Shown piece after piece: positions 50,542 to 60,373 of a stretch of DNA of 64,000 nucleotides. Source of the stretch: Lachnospiraceae oral taxon 107 str. F0167. Its GTDB lineage: Bacteria; Bacillota; Clostridia; Lachnospirales; Lachnospiraceae. The notes below the pieces were generated by a model that saw only the letters and a program-made list of their open reading frames with translations, did not search any database and was not told where the DNA came from. Each line of letters begins with the position of its first letter. Position 1 is the stretch's first letter. The position numbers and the translations under genes were made by a program. The stretch lies in NCBI GenBank assembly GCA_000209465.1, contig GL890583.1:619343-683342 (forward strand). Reading direction: 5' to 3'.

Positions 50542-51900
50542 ATGTACACCGTTACAAAAGGCAACTCATCTTTTAATAAAGATATTTTAAGGCTTGCCGT
50601 CCCAATAGTTTTACAAAATATTGTTACAACCGCTGTAAATTCAGCCGATGTAATAATGCTAGGGTTTGTAGGACAAAATGCACTTTCAGCCGGATCGCTG
50701 GCAAACCAGGTTATGTTTATATTACAACTTGTCTATACAGGTATTTCTTCAGGTGTTGTCATGCTTGCCGCACAATACTGGGGGAAAAAAGATACAAAGA
50801 CAATTGAACATATTATGGGTATCGGTATGCAGCTATCCATATTTATATCAAGTATGTTTTTCATTATGGCATTCTTTTTTCCACATGTTTTAATGAGAAT
50901 TTTTACAAATGATATAAATTTAATCACTGAAGGTATACCTTATCTTAGAATGGTAAGCTTCTCATATCTTTTTATGAGTTTTTCTCAAGTCTACCTTTGT
51001 GCTATGAGAAGTATAGAAAGAGTTCATTTTTCAACTGTAACAAATGCCGTTGCACTGATTTTAAATATTATCTTTAATGCAGTTTTTATTTTTGGACTGT
51101 TTGGTGCTCCAAAACTTGGAATACTTGGTGTTGCACTGGCAACCGTAATTGCAAGAGCTGTTGAATTTACAATATGTGTCATAGATAATTTTATACCGAA
51201 AGCCATTCATTTCCATATAAAAAATATTTTGGAAGTAAATAAAATATTGTTTTTTGATTTTATGAAATATTCTCTTCCTGCCTTCGGAAATGAGATAGTT
51301 TGGGGAGTGGCTTTTTCCATGTACTCTGTTATTATGGGGCATCTTGACAGTGATATAGTTGCGGCGAATGCAGTAGTTGTGGTTGCAAGAAACCTTGGTA
51401 CTGTGGCATGTTTCGGTATAGCCGATGCAGGAGCAATTATCCTTGGAAAATCAATAGGTTCCGGAAATACCGATACTATAAAGTCTGATTCTTCACACTT
51501 CGTAAAAATAACAAGTATGTCGGCAGTTGTAGGTGGAATAGTTATATTTCTTTTACGACCGGTATTTTTCACTATGGCTGATTTAACTCCTACTGCAAAG
51601 AGTTATCTTAGTATAATGCTTTTTATAAATATGTATTATATAGTAGGCCAAGCATTCAATACTGCAATGATTTGTGGCGTGTTTAGATCGGGTGGCGATT
51701 CCAAATGGGGATTTTTCTGTGATATAATAGATATGTGGTGCTATTCGGTTCCGCTCGGCTTTATATCGGCTTTTGTTCTTAAGCTTCCGCCAATGTGGGT
51801 ATATTTCCTTATTTGTACCGATGAGTTTGTAAAGATTCCTTTTATTTATAAGCATTATAAAAGCTATAAATGGCTAAAAAATATTACAAGAGATTTTTAA
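50542..51900 (+). CDS. MATE-family efflux transporter
   Basis: A 452-residue, twelve-helix MATE (NorM-like) antiporter. LAVPIVLQNIVTTAVNSADVIMLG in helices 1-2 and FGIADAGAIILGKSIG in the second half are the paired family motifs. It should export cationic compounds in exchange for sodium ions or protons; the substrate is unknown. GGAGG precedes the ATG, and a strong promoter lies upstream. It is one of few plus-strand genes here. Confidence 0.92.
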   Translation: MYTVTKGNSSFNKDILRLAVPIVLQNIVTTAVNSADVIMLGFVGQNALSAGSLANQVMFILQLVYTGISSGVVMLAAQYWGKKDTKTIEHIMGIGMQLSIFISSMFFIMAFFFPHVLMRIFTNDINLITEGIPYLRMVSFSYLFMSFSQVYLCAMRSIERVHFSTVTNAVALILNIIFNAVFIFGLFGAPKLGILGVALATVIARAVEFTICVIDNFIPKAIHFHIKNILEVNKILFFDFMKYSLPAFGNEIVWGVAFSMYSVIMGHLDSDIVAANAVVVVARNLGTVACFGIADAGAIILGKSIGSGNTDTIKSDSSHFVKITSMSAVVGGIVIFLLRPVFFTMADLTPTAKSYLSIMLFINMYYIVGQAFNTAMICGVFRSGGDSKWGFFCDIIDMWCYSVPLGFISAFVLKLPPMWVYFLICTDEFVKIPFIYKHYKSYKWLKNITRDF

Positions 51901-51901
51901 A

Positions 51902-51926
51902 ATAAGGGGCGATAATCGCCCCTTAT
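51902..51926. terminator. Shared terminator of the MATE gene and the immunity-like array
   Basis: ATAAGGGGCGA pairs with TCGCCCCTTAT around a TAA loop between convergent genes. A TTTTAAAA run lies on the minus-strand side. Confidence 0.75.
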
Positions 51927-51928
51927 AA

Positions 51929-52339
51929 CTATAATTGTATCCATTCCAATACGTCTACGCTCTTTAATGTAAGTACACTTTTATCATATCTGTTTTTGAG
52001 CACAACTTCATCTTCCACAGATATATCACTATACCAATGATTAAGACTTGCATATTTTCCTGTGTGAATATCAACGATTACAGTAGTTATAGGATCCCAA
52101 GTTTTCTTTTTAACACTCTCTACAATTACATAATATGCGTCTAAGAATACAAGATTTCTTCCATACATCCAAAACGGTAGTTCTTTATCTAACAGTGGAA
52201 GCTTAGCTGAAAAAATAAAATCCCCCATCGGCGGCTCAGTCTCATAGTTTAATACAATCTCACTTCCATAATATGCGATTTGGGCTCCATATGCACCTAC
52301 ACTTACAGGTACACCTTCTTCGGCTATTATAAAATCCAT
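51929..52339 (-). CDS. Unknown small protein, last gene of the immunity-like array
   Basis: A 136-residue acidic, probably beta-rich cytosolic protein of no family I recognise. It contains IVESVKKKTWDPITTVIVDIHTG and several aromatic residues (WIQL at the end). Start has GGAAGGG upstream and sits directly after the SF0329-like gene, so it is cotranscribed. By context it may be an immunity protein, but this is inference. Confidence 0.6.
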   Translation of the reverse strand: MDFIIAEEGVPVSVGAYGAQIAYYGSEIVLNYETEPPMGDFIFSAKLPLLDKELPFWMYGRNLVFLDAYYVIVESVKKKTWDPITTVIVDIHTGKYASLNHWYSDISVEDEVVLKNRYDKSVLTLKSVDVLEWIQL

Positions 52340-52341
52340 TT

Positions 52342-52830
52342 CTATATCCCTTCCGCATTCATTCTGATAGTAAAGAACTCTTTAAATGTATCGTCTTCGT
52401 TTTCTATAGTTTCTTTCATGGATATAAGTTTTCTTTTACCGACTCTTCTATCCAAAACAGCAAATATTCTGACAAGCAGGTTTTCACTGTATAGACTCTT
52501 TTCAATACTTTGGTTATCAAACTCTTTAAACGCTTCATAAAAGCATGTTTGATCAAACACTCCCAGTTTTATAGCGGTATCATCCATAAAAGCAAACTCT
52601 TCCTTCATACGCTTTTCATACTTTTCATCTTTCGGAAAAAGATCTGCCTTTGTCCAATTATAATAATAGCAACCTTTTATAATCTCTTTCCCATCATATC
52701 TTATAGCTGCCCTGCCCTCATGATCATGTGATCTGTTGTAAGAAGTTGCAAAATAACTGATATGTCCGCGCAAGCTATCTGCCAGATATTCACCTTCCAA
52801 CTTTTTTCTTATACCACTCCAAGTTGACAT
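52342..52830 (-). CDS. SF0329-like family protein
   Basis: A 162-residue protein resembling SF0329-family proteins: WSGIRKKLEGEYLADSLRGHISYFATSYNRS followed by GRAAIRYDGKEI. Members have no known biochemical role but often occur in arrays of small accessory genes near polymorphic toxins. TTGGAGG precedes the ATG. It ends two bases before the next gene. Confidence 0.65.
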   Translation of the reverse strand: MSTWSGIRKKLEGEYLADSLRGHISYFATSYNRSHDHEGRAAIRYDGKEIIKGCYYYNWTKADLFPKDEKYEKRMKEEFAFMDDTAIKLGVFDQTCFYEAFKEFDNQSIEKSLYSENLLVRIFAVLDRRVGKRKLISMKETIENEDDTFKEFFTIRMNAEGI

Positions 52831-52842
52831 ATTTCCTCCAAA

Positions 52843-53082
52843 CTATAAATTCGTGTTATCATAAAGCTCCTCAAAATATTCATTTAAATGATGATATATT
52901 TTCATATCCTCTTTATCATCGCCTCTTAAAACCACACAAATATTTTTATTTTCCATATCTGCAAACACAAAATTATATTCACCAAAGTAAGCTTGGTAGC
53001 CGTATCTTATTAGAGTCAATATCTGACCAACCTTAAAGTTAAAAATATTCTTTCTTACAATATAAGTATTACCTGTTTCCAA
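52843..53082 (-). CDS. DUF3601-like small protein
   Basis: A 79-residue protein beginning (TTG) ETGNTYIVRKNIFNFKVGQ, then YQAYFGEYNFVFAD, resembling DUF3601. Start is a TTG at 53082 with AGAGGGA upstream; this is the only start that keeps the domain whole. It lies within the array of small genes, two bases from its neighbour. Function unknown. Confidence 0.6.
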   Translation of the reverse strand: METGNTYIVRKNIFNFKVGQILTLIRYGYQAYFGEYNFVFADMENKNICVVLRGDDKEDMKIYHHLNEYFEELYDNTNL

Positions 53083-53084
53083 TG

Positions 53085-53438
53085 CTAGTCCCTCTTATAA
53101 AAATATAAATATGGGTAGTTTGCAATCTCTTCATGCCAGTTATCATCATGCTTTATTAGAACCTTTCCATTTTCATCATAACACCTTGCAACTATCGGTG
53201 CTCTCTCTCCGGATCTTATTTTCCAAACCAATATTCCGTCCTCAAGCCCTGAGTCAGGTGAATCGGTCTTTATATATTTTCCCAAATAGCAATCCCACCT
53301 TCCAAAAGGCAACTTATCATACACAATATTTACAAACTCTGCCAAGGTATCCGGCAAAATAAATGTAGCGGGATTAGGTGCGTTTACATCATCTCCCATG
53401 CACATACTGCTCCTGCCCATATAGACTTTTATTTGCAT
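53085..53438 (-). CDS. Unknown small protein in the immunity-like array
   Basis: A 117-residue protein beginning MQIKVYMGRSSMCMGDDVNAP. It has CYDENGKVLIKHDDNWHEEI near the end. AAGGAG before 53438 fixes this start over a longer reading. I do not recognise the family. Conserved tryptophans and acidic residues are in keeping with immunity proteins, but only the context suggests it. Confidence 0.6.
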   Translation of the reverse strand: MQIKVYMGRSSMCMGDDVNAPNPATFILPDTLAEFVNIVYDKLPFGRWDCYLGKYIKTDSPDSGLEDGILVWKIRSGERAPIVARCYDENGKVLIKHDDNWHEEIANYPYLYFYKRD

Positions 53439-53448
53439 GCTCTTCTCC

Positions 53449-54015
53449 TTAAAATTTATATAAAAGAGGAAATGCCAATCCCACATCAATAGCCATAAGT
53501 CCCAGTACTATACCCAAAACACCCAAGAATATAGTTAAAACCTTAACATTTTCACGAATCTGTATGGAGAACTTCTTATAATCAATACCCCTGTTATTTA
53601 TAATATTCTCTCTTGTTTCCGCTCTGTCTGTTAATGAGATATTATAACTTCCGCTCTCCGCACCAAATGTATACAGTTTGACTCTGGCATCCTTAAAACT
53701 GTTTGCTGTAGTCCTAAAAAAATCCGGATATAATTGCATAAACTTTCCTGTAGCATTATTTTTAAGTTTAATATCTAAATTATATATAGGGGATATTGAA
53801 TACTTCTTTCCTGAAAGCCATATATCATATTTGCCGCTTTCATCAAGTATAAAACTTCCATCTATAGAGGAAACCGGCATTTCATATATCATGTTAGCCT
53901 TAGCAAATCCTCTGACTTTTTTAATACCGATAACAATAAGATATATTCCCACAGGTACAAGCAGTAACAATAAATATTTCAAATCCTTAATAGATTGTAA
54001 CCAATACATTTCCAT
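53449..54015 (-). CDS. Unknown two-helix membrane protein
   Basis: A 188-residue protein with an N-terminal helix (about residues 12-33), a soluble, beta-rich middle part of about 110 residues, and a C-terminal helix (about residues 157-185). No family recognised. Its start overlaps the DUF1877 gene by 29 bases. If this is a poly-immunity array, a membrane-anchored member could protect against a toxin acting at the envelope. Confidence 0.6.
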   Translation of the reverse strand: MEMYWLQSIKDLKYLLLLLVPVGIYLIVIGIKKVRGFAKANMIYEMPVSSIDGSFILDESGKYDIWLSGKKYSISPIYNLDIKLKNNATGKFMQLYPDFFRTTANSFKDARVKLYTFGAESGSYNISLTDRAETRENIINNRGIDYKKFSIQIRENVKVLTIFLGVLGIVLGLMAIDVGLAFPLLYKF

Positions 54016-54490
54016 CCGCTTCCAAAATTTCCTTATAAAAATCTTTCATCCTTTCAAAACAGTCAAGCAGATCTTCTTTTATTTCATCTTCCTCATCTTC
54101 ATAATCCCAAATACTCGGATAAAGATCCGCTTCTTTTCCTTCTTTCAAACTGAAGCTTTCCAATGCACTTTCCATATCAAAATCTTCAAGTGCTCTTAAT
54201 ATATCAGAAACTCTATCCTTTTCGATATAGGCTATAAAATCTTCTATTTTTTCTATAGAATTCACACCAACTACAGCTTCACTGAGTGGATCGTCTTCTA
54301 CAGGTTCTGAGGCAGTTATTCCTGTCATCATGTAGTGAAGCAGATCCCAGTTCTTATCAATATCAAGAATTATTTCGGCATTTTCATTCCAATCTTCCAC
54401 TGTTTCAAAAATATCATCATCATTGTCAAATTGTTTAAGTGCTACCAAATCCTTATCACTTAAATACTGATAATTCGCTCTAAGTCCCAT
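53987..54490 (-). CDS. DUF1877 (YfbM-like) protein
   Basis: A 167-residue acidic protein: MGLRANYQYLSDKDLVALKQ, then DKNWDLLHYMMTG, matching DUF1877/YfbM. The family is linked computationally to immunity and stress loci, without proven function. AGGAGAG precedes the ATG. It overlaps the next gene downstream by 29 bases. Confidence 0.8.
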   Translation of the reverse strand: MGLRANYQYLSDKDLVALKQFDNDDDIFETVEDWNENAEIILDIDKNWDLLHYMMTGITASEPVEDDPLSEAVVGVNSIEKIEDFIAYIEKDRVSDILRALEDFDMESALESFSLKEGKEADLYPSIWDYEDEEDEIKEDLLDCFERMKDFYKEILEADGNVLVTIY

Positions 54491-54508
54491 TTTTTCTCTC
54501 CTTAAATA

Positions 54509-54943
54509 TTAAAATATTTTTATAAATCTTTTTTGCAGTTTATCCGATGTATATCCTATATTCTCATAAAATTTATGTGCTTCTAAACGATAATTTGCTG
54601 AATTCAACCTAATAAAAGCCATATTATTATCCAGAGCATATTTTTCAATATAGTACATTAATTTTTTACCAACTCCATTACCCTGAAATTTGGGATCAAC
54701 AGCCAAACCTAATATATTAAGTCCGGTATCACTATACACACTTTCATATACTTGGGCATGGACAAATCCAATAGCTTTTTGTATATTATCATCTTCATAT
54801 ACCGCAATAATATGATGTTTATTATCACAAGATAATTTATTTATTTGATTCTTTACTGTACTTATATCAACATCATAACCTAAAGCAATTTTGCATATTT
54901 TTTGTATTTCTTCTGCATCAGATATATTAATTTCTCTTATCAT
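54509..54943 (-). CDS. GNAT-family N-acetyltransferase
   Basis: A 144-residue GNAT enzyme. The acetyl-CoA loop is LAVDPKFQGNGVGKKLM, and the C-terminal part FIRLNSANYRLEAHKFYENIGY matches motif B. The start at 54943 (MIREINISDAEEI) is chosen because the domain begins there; it has no good SD and lies 14 bases after the DUF2262 gene. The substrate is unknown. It is the only clear enzyme in the array. Confidence 0.85.
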   Translation of the reverse strand: MIREINISDAEEIQKICKIALGYDVDISTVKNQINKLSCDNKHHIIAVYEDDNIQKAIGFVHAQVYESVYSDTGLNILGLAVDPKFQGNGVGKKLMYYIEKYALDNNMAFIRLNSANYRLEAHKFYENIGYTSDKLQKRFIKIF

Positions 54944-54957
54944 ATATGTCTTTTTAA

Positions 54958-55815
54958 CTATCCTCCCATACTTGCAGATGAAATGCCTTTTTTCAAGCTT
55001 CCGTTCACAATAATACAATGTCCTGCAAAAATATCGTCATCATTAAAACATGCTGTAAACGAACCTCCGGATGTCATAGAAATTGACCGGAGAGTAATTC
55101 TTTTTGCAAAACTTTCTTCTGTGATTTTCAAGGCTTCTTCCTCAGATTCACACCAATCTCTTGCAAGATCTGTGAGCTTTATGGCTGCAAATGTTCTCAT
55201 GTCAGTATCCCATCTTTTACTGTCACTAAGCATTTCTTTCATAGCTTTTCTTGCCTTTGTGATTCCCGATTTATTGTCTTTATCGACATCCAATGAAATA
55301 TCAACATTTTTATTGTTCCAGAGTATATGTCCTTCAAAACTTTTTATTTTTTTATCATATACCGGTTCACCCAATATATCATCACCTATGATTACAGGCT
55401 TTTTATATTCAGTGAGAATTTCTTCAAGCTCCGGATTTTTTACATCTTTTTCTATTACAGACACAAGAAGAAAATCAAGTCTTTTTATCATAATCTCCGG
55501 CAATTCCTCAGGCAGCTTCTTACGCACCTTCAAATGATAAATAGCTTCATCATCAAATTCCGGTATCAAATGATTTTCATACTCTTTTTCACTTGCGGCA
55601 AACACGAAACGGCACTCTTCTTTATGTAGCTCTCCTGTTTCCAAACTTATAAAAGCCAAGCAGCAAATTGCTACTTCCCAAAAACCGTTCCTCTTACTTG
55701 TGACATCACCTTCATGTCTAAGTACAAGAATTTCCTGCTCTTTTTTATAAAAAGAATTTTCCCATTCCTCCTTAGTCATTTGGTTTCTTTTTCTCATATA
55801 ATCAATGAGTTCCAT
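54958..55815 (-). CDS. DUF2262-like protein
   Basis: A 285-residue cytosolic protein. The C-terminal half (about residues 155-265), with SFEGHILWNNKNVDISLDVD then KARKAMKEM, resembles DUF2262. The N-terminal half is unfamiliar. The family appears in immunity-type gene arrays. GTAGGGGG precedes the ATG. It ends close to the GNAT gene. Confidence 0.65.
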   Translation of the reverse strand: MELIDYMRKRNQMTKEEWENSFYKKEQEILVLRHEGDVTSKRNGFWEVAICCLAFISLETGELHKEECRFVFAASEKEYENHLIPEFDDEAIYHLKVRKKLPEELPEIMIKRLDFLLVSVIEKDVKNPELEEILTEYKKPVIIGDDILGEPVYDKKIKSFEGHILWNNKNVDISLDVDKDNKSGITKARKAMKEMLSDSKRWDTDMRTFAAIKLTDLARDWCESEEEALKITEESFAKRITLRSISMTSGGSFTACFNDDDIFAGHCIIVNGSLKKGISSASMGG

Positions 55816-55820
55816 TAAGA

Positions 55821-56372
55821 TTAACCCCCTACGAGTTCTGATAATTCATTATCGCTCAGCTCACCGTCAGTATATAACTTTTCAAGCAAATTTTCATCAA
55901 AATCTATTTCATAATAGTCTGTTACAAATTCCTTGAAGTCATCATATGTTTCACATATATATCCCAACATCCATTTACTTCCGTCATCATCAGACAATTT
56001 ATTTTGATGAATTTTACCGTCATACCAAATGAAAAATGTTGTTTCATCTATTTCCCGGTCATCAAAGAGCGAAACATATTTTTCATCAACACCATCATAT
56101 ATCTTTTCAATAACACTTCTATCAAATTTTTCCTTAGCAAACTGACTCAAACTGCTTTCATGTGAAAATCCCTTTATTAAAACAGCATCCTCTGTAAAAA
56201 ACACATATAGCGAATCACCTGAACCATTGTCTATAAGATATCTTAAATAACTTTCACTTTCTTCTTTGGTTATTATTCTAAGGTACTCCTCCGAAGGATC
56301 AGTCAAGGCATTGTCAAGAAAATATAACGCCTCAAGTCCGCTTCGCATATTACCCCAATCCATAAATTTCAT
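55821..56372 (-). CDS. Unknown acidic protein in the immunity-like array
   Basis: A 183-residue very acidic protein (MKFMDWGNMRSGLEALYFLDNAL at the start, many Asp/Glu in the C-terminus). No family recognised with confidence. AGGAG before the ATG; it lies five bases before the DUF2262 gene. The length, acidity and setting suit an immunity protein. Confidence 0.6.
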   Translation of the reverse strand: MKFMDWGNMRSGLEALYFLDNALTDPSEEYLRIITKEESESYLRYLIDNGSGDSLYVFFTEDAVLIKGFSHESSLSQFAKEKFDRSVIEKIYDGVDEKYVSLFDDREIDETTFFIWYDGKIHQNKLSDDDGSKWMLGYICETYDDFKEFVTDYYEIDFDENLLEKLYTDGELSDNELSELVGG

Positions 56373-56422
56373 TCCATACTCCTATTTATAATCAGTTTTT
56401 TTATATCTTCCGTAAACATATC

Positions 56423-56566
56423 CTAAAATACTTTTGTACTTCCCTTATCAAATTCCCAATCCCTATCCTTTAGTGTCGGTATCTTTTCAGACAGTATCTC
56501 CTTAAACTCAAATATATTGTCAGAAAAATACTTACAAGCTTTTTCAAAAATTTCCAAATTTTCCAT
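56423..56566 (-). CDS. 47-residue small ORF
   Basis: An open frame from ATG 56566 to TAG 56423 encodes MENLEIFEKACKYFSDNIF and ends WEFDKGSTKVF. AAGGA lies about nine bases upstream. It fills most of an otherwise unexplained gap in the array. It could be a real small protein or the start of a decayed immunity gene. Confidence 0.4.
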   Translation of the reverse strand: MENLEIFEKACKYFSDNIFEFKEILSEKIPTLKDRDWEFDKGSTKVF

Positions 56567-56620
56567 TTTGATTATTCCTTATATGATATTAAATCTGCTC
56601 TAATCTCACAATCAAAAATA

Positions 56621-57341
<721 letters not shown>

Positions 57342-57358
57342 TTTTACTTCTCATTCCT

Positions 57359-57694
57359 TTACATATCATCATAATGTTCTTTTGCATACTCTATAAATTT
57401 ATATATATCTGAGGATAATTTCTCCATTTCAAGCGAACCAAGTGTACCTAAATCATTTTTATATATGGTATCGTCCGAGTCCTTTTTTATAAAGAAAGCC
57501 AAATCTCCATCTTGACCTATCATAAAAAATTCAGGCTCATATTCGAAAACTTCATATGTCAGATTTCTTTCCGGCAAATCTTCTTCTTCATAAAGTATCA
57601 CACCTGTATTTTCTATTGAAAATCCGTCACTTCCCTTTATTTCCTTTAAAAACTTTTCATAGATTTTTGGAAGTTTAAAATTTATATTATCCAT
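57359..57694 (-). CDS. SMI1/KNR4 (SUKH)-family immunity-like protein
   Basis: A 111-residue SUKH-domain protein: LPKIYEKFLKEIKGSDGF at the N-terminus and FFMIGQDGDLAFFIKKD in the middle are typical. SUKH proteins are the most common immunity family of bacterial polymorphic toxins. CAGGAG precedes the ATG. This is the clearest immunity domain in the array. Confidence 0.8.
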   Translation of the reverse strand: MDNINFKLPKIYEKFLKEIKGSDGFSIENTGVILYEEEDLPERNLTYEVFEYEPEFFMIGQDGDLAFFIKKDSDDTIYKNDLGTLGSLEMEKLSSDIYKFIEYAKEHYDDM

Positions 57695-57740
57695 AGTATC
57701 TCCTGATTTTTTATACTGTTTTGTAGTTTAATTATAATTT

Positions 57741-58058
57741 CTATTCCAACCTTTCATCAAAATCAATTCCAATATTGGGCCACTTTTTTAAAAATATCCA
57801 ATTCCTGTCTGTTATTACTTTAAGTATATCTGTATCAAACTTCCTTATTTCTTCTATATTTCTTATCTCACCGCTGTAAACCGTACTTTCTTTATAAGAA
57901 ATAAATACTCTCATATAGTCTTCATAACATGATAAAGACGCCCTTATTTTAAAATCATCTTTTTCATATGAGTAACTGCAAATCCCCGCCTCTTTTTCAA
58001 AAAGATAAGTCGGCTCACTTTCAAAAAATTCAAAAAAATCAAGTTCTTCATATTTCAT
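57741..58058 (-). CDS. Unknown small protein, first gene of the immunity-like array
   Basis: A 105-residue acidic protein (MKYEELDFFEFFESEPTYLF to IGIDFDERLE). No family recognised. AGGAG lies about ten bases before the ATG at 58058; a GTG two codons earlier is also possible. It is the first gene after codY's terminator, so it may open the array transcript. Confidence 0.55.
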   Translation of the reverse strand: MKYEELDFFEFFESEPTYLFEKEAGICSYSYEKDDFKIRASLSCYEDYMRVFISYKESTVYSGEIRNIEEIRKFDTDILKVITDRNWIFLKKWPNIGIDFDERLE

Positions 58059-58141
58059 ATACACTACACTCCTAATCTGTTATTCTATACTTATTTTAAT
58101 ATATCAACCATATACAATCCGTAGCTATTGTACTTTTTACG

Positions 58142-58166
58142 AAAAAAGGACCGGCATTGCCGGTCC
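58142..58166 (-). terminator. Terminator of codY
   Basis: GGACCGGC (58148-58155) pairs with GCCGGTCC (58159-58166) with a three-base loop. On the minus strand six T follow. Confidence 0.9.
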
Positions 58167-58175
58167 CTTATATGT

Positions 58176-58967
58176 TTACTTTAAATTGATACCTTGATCC
58201 TTCTTGATTTCTTCCAGTTCTGCAAATACTACATCATTTATTACCTTGATGTAGGTACCCTTCATGCCTGATGACCTGCTCTCTATTACTCCTGCACTTT
58301 CAAATTTTCTAAGTGCATTTACTATTACCGATCTGGTAATTCCTACTCTGTCAGCTATCTTACTTGCTACAAGCACACCCTCATTTCCGTTTAATTCATC
58401 GAAGATATGTATTATAGCTTCCAGTTCTGAAAAGCTAAGTGTGGATATTGCAGATTTTACAATTGCAATCTTTCTGTTCTCCTCTGCATTCTCCTCATTT
58501 ACACTTCTCATCATTTCAAGTCCTACTACTGTTGTACCATACTCACTTAATATTATGTCATCTATATCAAAGCCATTTTCCTCTTTGTAAATAAATACAG
58601 TACCAAGTCTTGAACCTGCAATATCAATCGGGCTTATAATAGCCTGAAATCTATTGACATTTTTCTCGTCAAACCCCAGTGTTGCCAGATTAACATTCTC
58701 TTTAGTGGACAATATTGAGAGTAGTCTTTCATTAAGCATTTCATCTATAAATCCTCCGACCTTATCCGCGATAAGCTCCGTGATTTCAGATGTGCCCTTA
58801 TGTGTTCCAACTCCTAATACCTTCCCCTTTTTACTAATAACAAGACTATTTGCCTCCAGTATTTCTGATAATACATCACAAATATCATTAAATACTACTT
58901 TCTGTGAATTATTATTGTGTAATAACTTGTTAATCTTTCTAGTCTTATCCAATAATTGTACACTCAT
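58176..58967 (-). CDS. codY: GTP-sensing global repressor CodY
   Basis: A 263-residue CodY, which represses many nutrient genes when GTP and branched-chain amino acids are plentiful. An N-terminal GAF-type ligand domain is followed by a C-terminal winged helix with ASKIADRVGITRSVIVNALRKFESAGVIESRSSGM, the highly conserved DNA-reading part. It is monocistronic, with its own promoter and terminator. Confidence 0.96.
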   Translation of the reverse strand: MSVQLLDKTRKINKLLHNNNSQKVVFNDICDVLSEILEANSLVISKKGKVLGVGTHKGTSEITELIADKVGGFIDEMLNERLLSILSTKENVNLATLGFDEKNVNRFQAIISPIDIAGSRLGTVFIYKEENGFDIDDIILSEYGTTVVGLEMMRSVNEENAEENRKIAIVKSAISTLSFSELEAIIHIFDELNGNEGVLVASKIADRVGITRSVIVNALRKFESAGVIESRSSGMKGTYIKVINDVVFAELEEIKKDQGINLK

Positions 58968-59021
58968 TCAAGAAAACCTCCCCTTAGAAAACAACGTATT
59001 TTCAATAAAGCTCACATCTAA

Positions 59022-59050
59022 ATTTTAGCACAATTTGAATAAATGTACAA
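59022..59050 (-). promoter_or_regulatory. Promoter of codY
   Basis: On the minus strand TTGTAC (59050-59045) and TAAAAT (59027-59022) are 17 bases apart, about 55 bases before the codY start. Confidence 0.65.
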
Positions 59051-59183
59051 CTTTTTTATCTTATATTTAATATTATTTACTTATCTAATCAAGCTAAATC
59101 TAAATAACACATTATTTTCATTTAGCACTTCTTGTAAAATATCTGATTAATTCTAATAAAATTATATATAATCTGATAACAAC

Positions 59184-59214
59184 AAAATAAAAGGCAAAGT
59201 TTTCACTTTGCCTT
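59184..59214 (-). terminator. Terminator of the nagB-nagA operon
   Basis: AAGGCAAAGT (59191-59200) pairs with ACTTTGCCTT (59205-59214). On the minus strand TTATTTTG follows. Confidence 0.75.
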
Positions 59215-59221
59215 AAACAAT

Positions 59222-60373
59222 TTATAGTTCACTATATATCTCTTTACCATGCACATATACTGCTTTGATATTTAATGACTTGTCCATTAAAACCAAATCA
59301 GCGTATTTTCCGTCTTCAATACTTCCTACTTTATCATATATACCGATTTGTTTTGCAGGATTTATAGTAGCGGCTGCTATAGCGTCCTCAAGTCTGATAT
59401 GCATATCCTGTACCGCTCTCTTCATACATTCAAAAAGATTTGTAACAGAACCTGCTATAGTTCCGTCATCAAGTACCGCCTTCCTTCCGGTAACAAATAC
59501 CTTTTGACCTCCAAGTGTATACTCGCCGTCACTAAGTCCACATGCTCTCATACTGTCACTTATAAGTATAACTCTCTCATCTCCAAACATCTTAAATGTA
59601 GCTCTCACTACAGCCGGATGAATATGTATACCGTCACAAATAAGCTCTACACATACCCTGTCATTGTCAATAGCGGCACCGATTACTCCCGGTTCTCTAT
59701 GTGTAAAGGGAGGCATTGCATTGTACAGATGTGTTACATGTGATGCACCCTCTTCAAAAGCCTTTGTAGCTATATCATAATTTGCCATAGTATGTGCTAT
59801 GGATACAATAACCTTATCTTTTACACCTGCTATAAAGTCCATAGCACCCTCACCCTCAGGAGCAATATCTACAAGCTTTATAAGATTACCCGACAGCTCA
59901 TTTAATTCATTAAAAAAATCCACATCTGTGTTTAATATATACTTTGATGACTGGGCTCCCTTTTTTGCCTCACTGATAAAAGGACCTTCCATATTTATAC
60001 CAACAAGCTTGGCACCTGTATCACCGGTATATGCTGCGGCTTTTTTCATGATTTCTTTCAACTCATCTTTGGAAATAGTCATGGTAGCAGGGCATATACT
60101 TGTTACTCCCACTTTAGCTTCATACTCTGCTATATTTTTTATGGTGTCTTCCTTTGCATCACAAAAATCATCACCCATACAACCGTGAAAATGTATATCT
60201 ATAAGTCCCGGTATCGCATAAAGCCCTGTAGCATCCACCTGCTTTTTATCATTTTCCGATGCAAACCCGAGATTCATAAATGATGACTCTACAAACTTTT
60301 CTCCGGAAATATTTATCTCTCTGTTTCTGAATACTCTATCCGGATCAAATACTATCGCATTTTTTATAAGCAT
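59222..60373 (-). CDS. nagA: N-acetylglucosamine-6-phosphate deacetylase
   Basis: A 383-residue NagA, which makes glucosamine 6-phosphate from its N-acetyl form. Metal-site motifs are DIHFHGCMGDDF near residue 59 and NMEGPFIS near residue 128, plus SIAHTMA and CDGIHIHP. It overlaps nagB by ten bases and has GCGGAGG before the ATG. Together they feed amino sugars into glycolysis. Confidence 0.95.
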   Translation of the reverse strand: MLIKNAIVFDPDRVFRNREINISGEKFVESSFMNLGFASENDKKQVDATGLYAIPGLIDIHFHGCMGDDFCDAKEDTIKNIAEYEAKVGVTSICPATMTISKDELKEIMKKAAAYTGDTGAKLVGINMEGPFISEAKKGAQSSKYILNTDVDFFNELNELSGNLIKLVDIAPEGEGAMDFIAGVKDKVIVSIAHTMANYDIATKAFEEGASHVTHLYNAMPPFTHREPGVIGAAIDNDRVCVELICDGIHIHPAVVRATFKMFGDERVILISDSMRACGLSDGEYTLGGQKVFVTGRKAVLDDGTIAGSVTNLFECMKRAVQDMHIRLEDAIAAATINPAKQIGIYDKVGSIEDGKYADLVLMDKSLNIKAVYVHGKEIYSEL

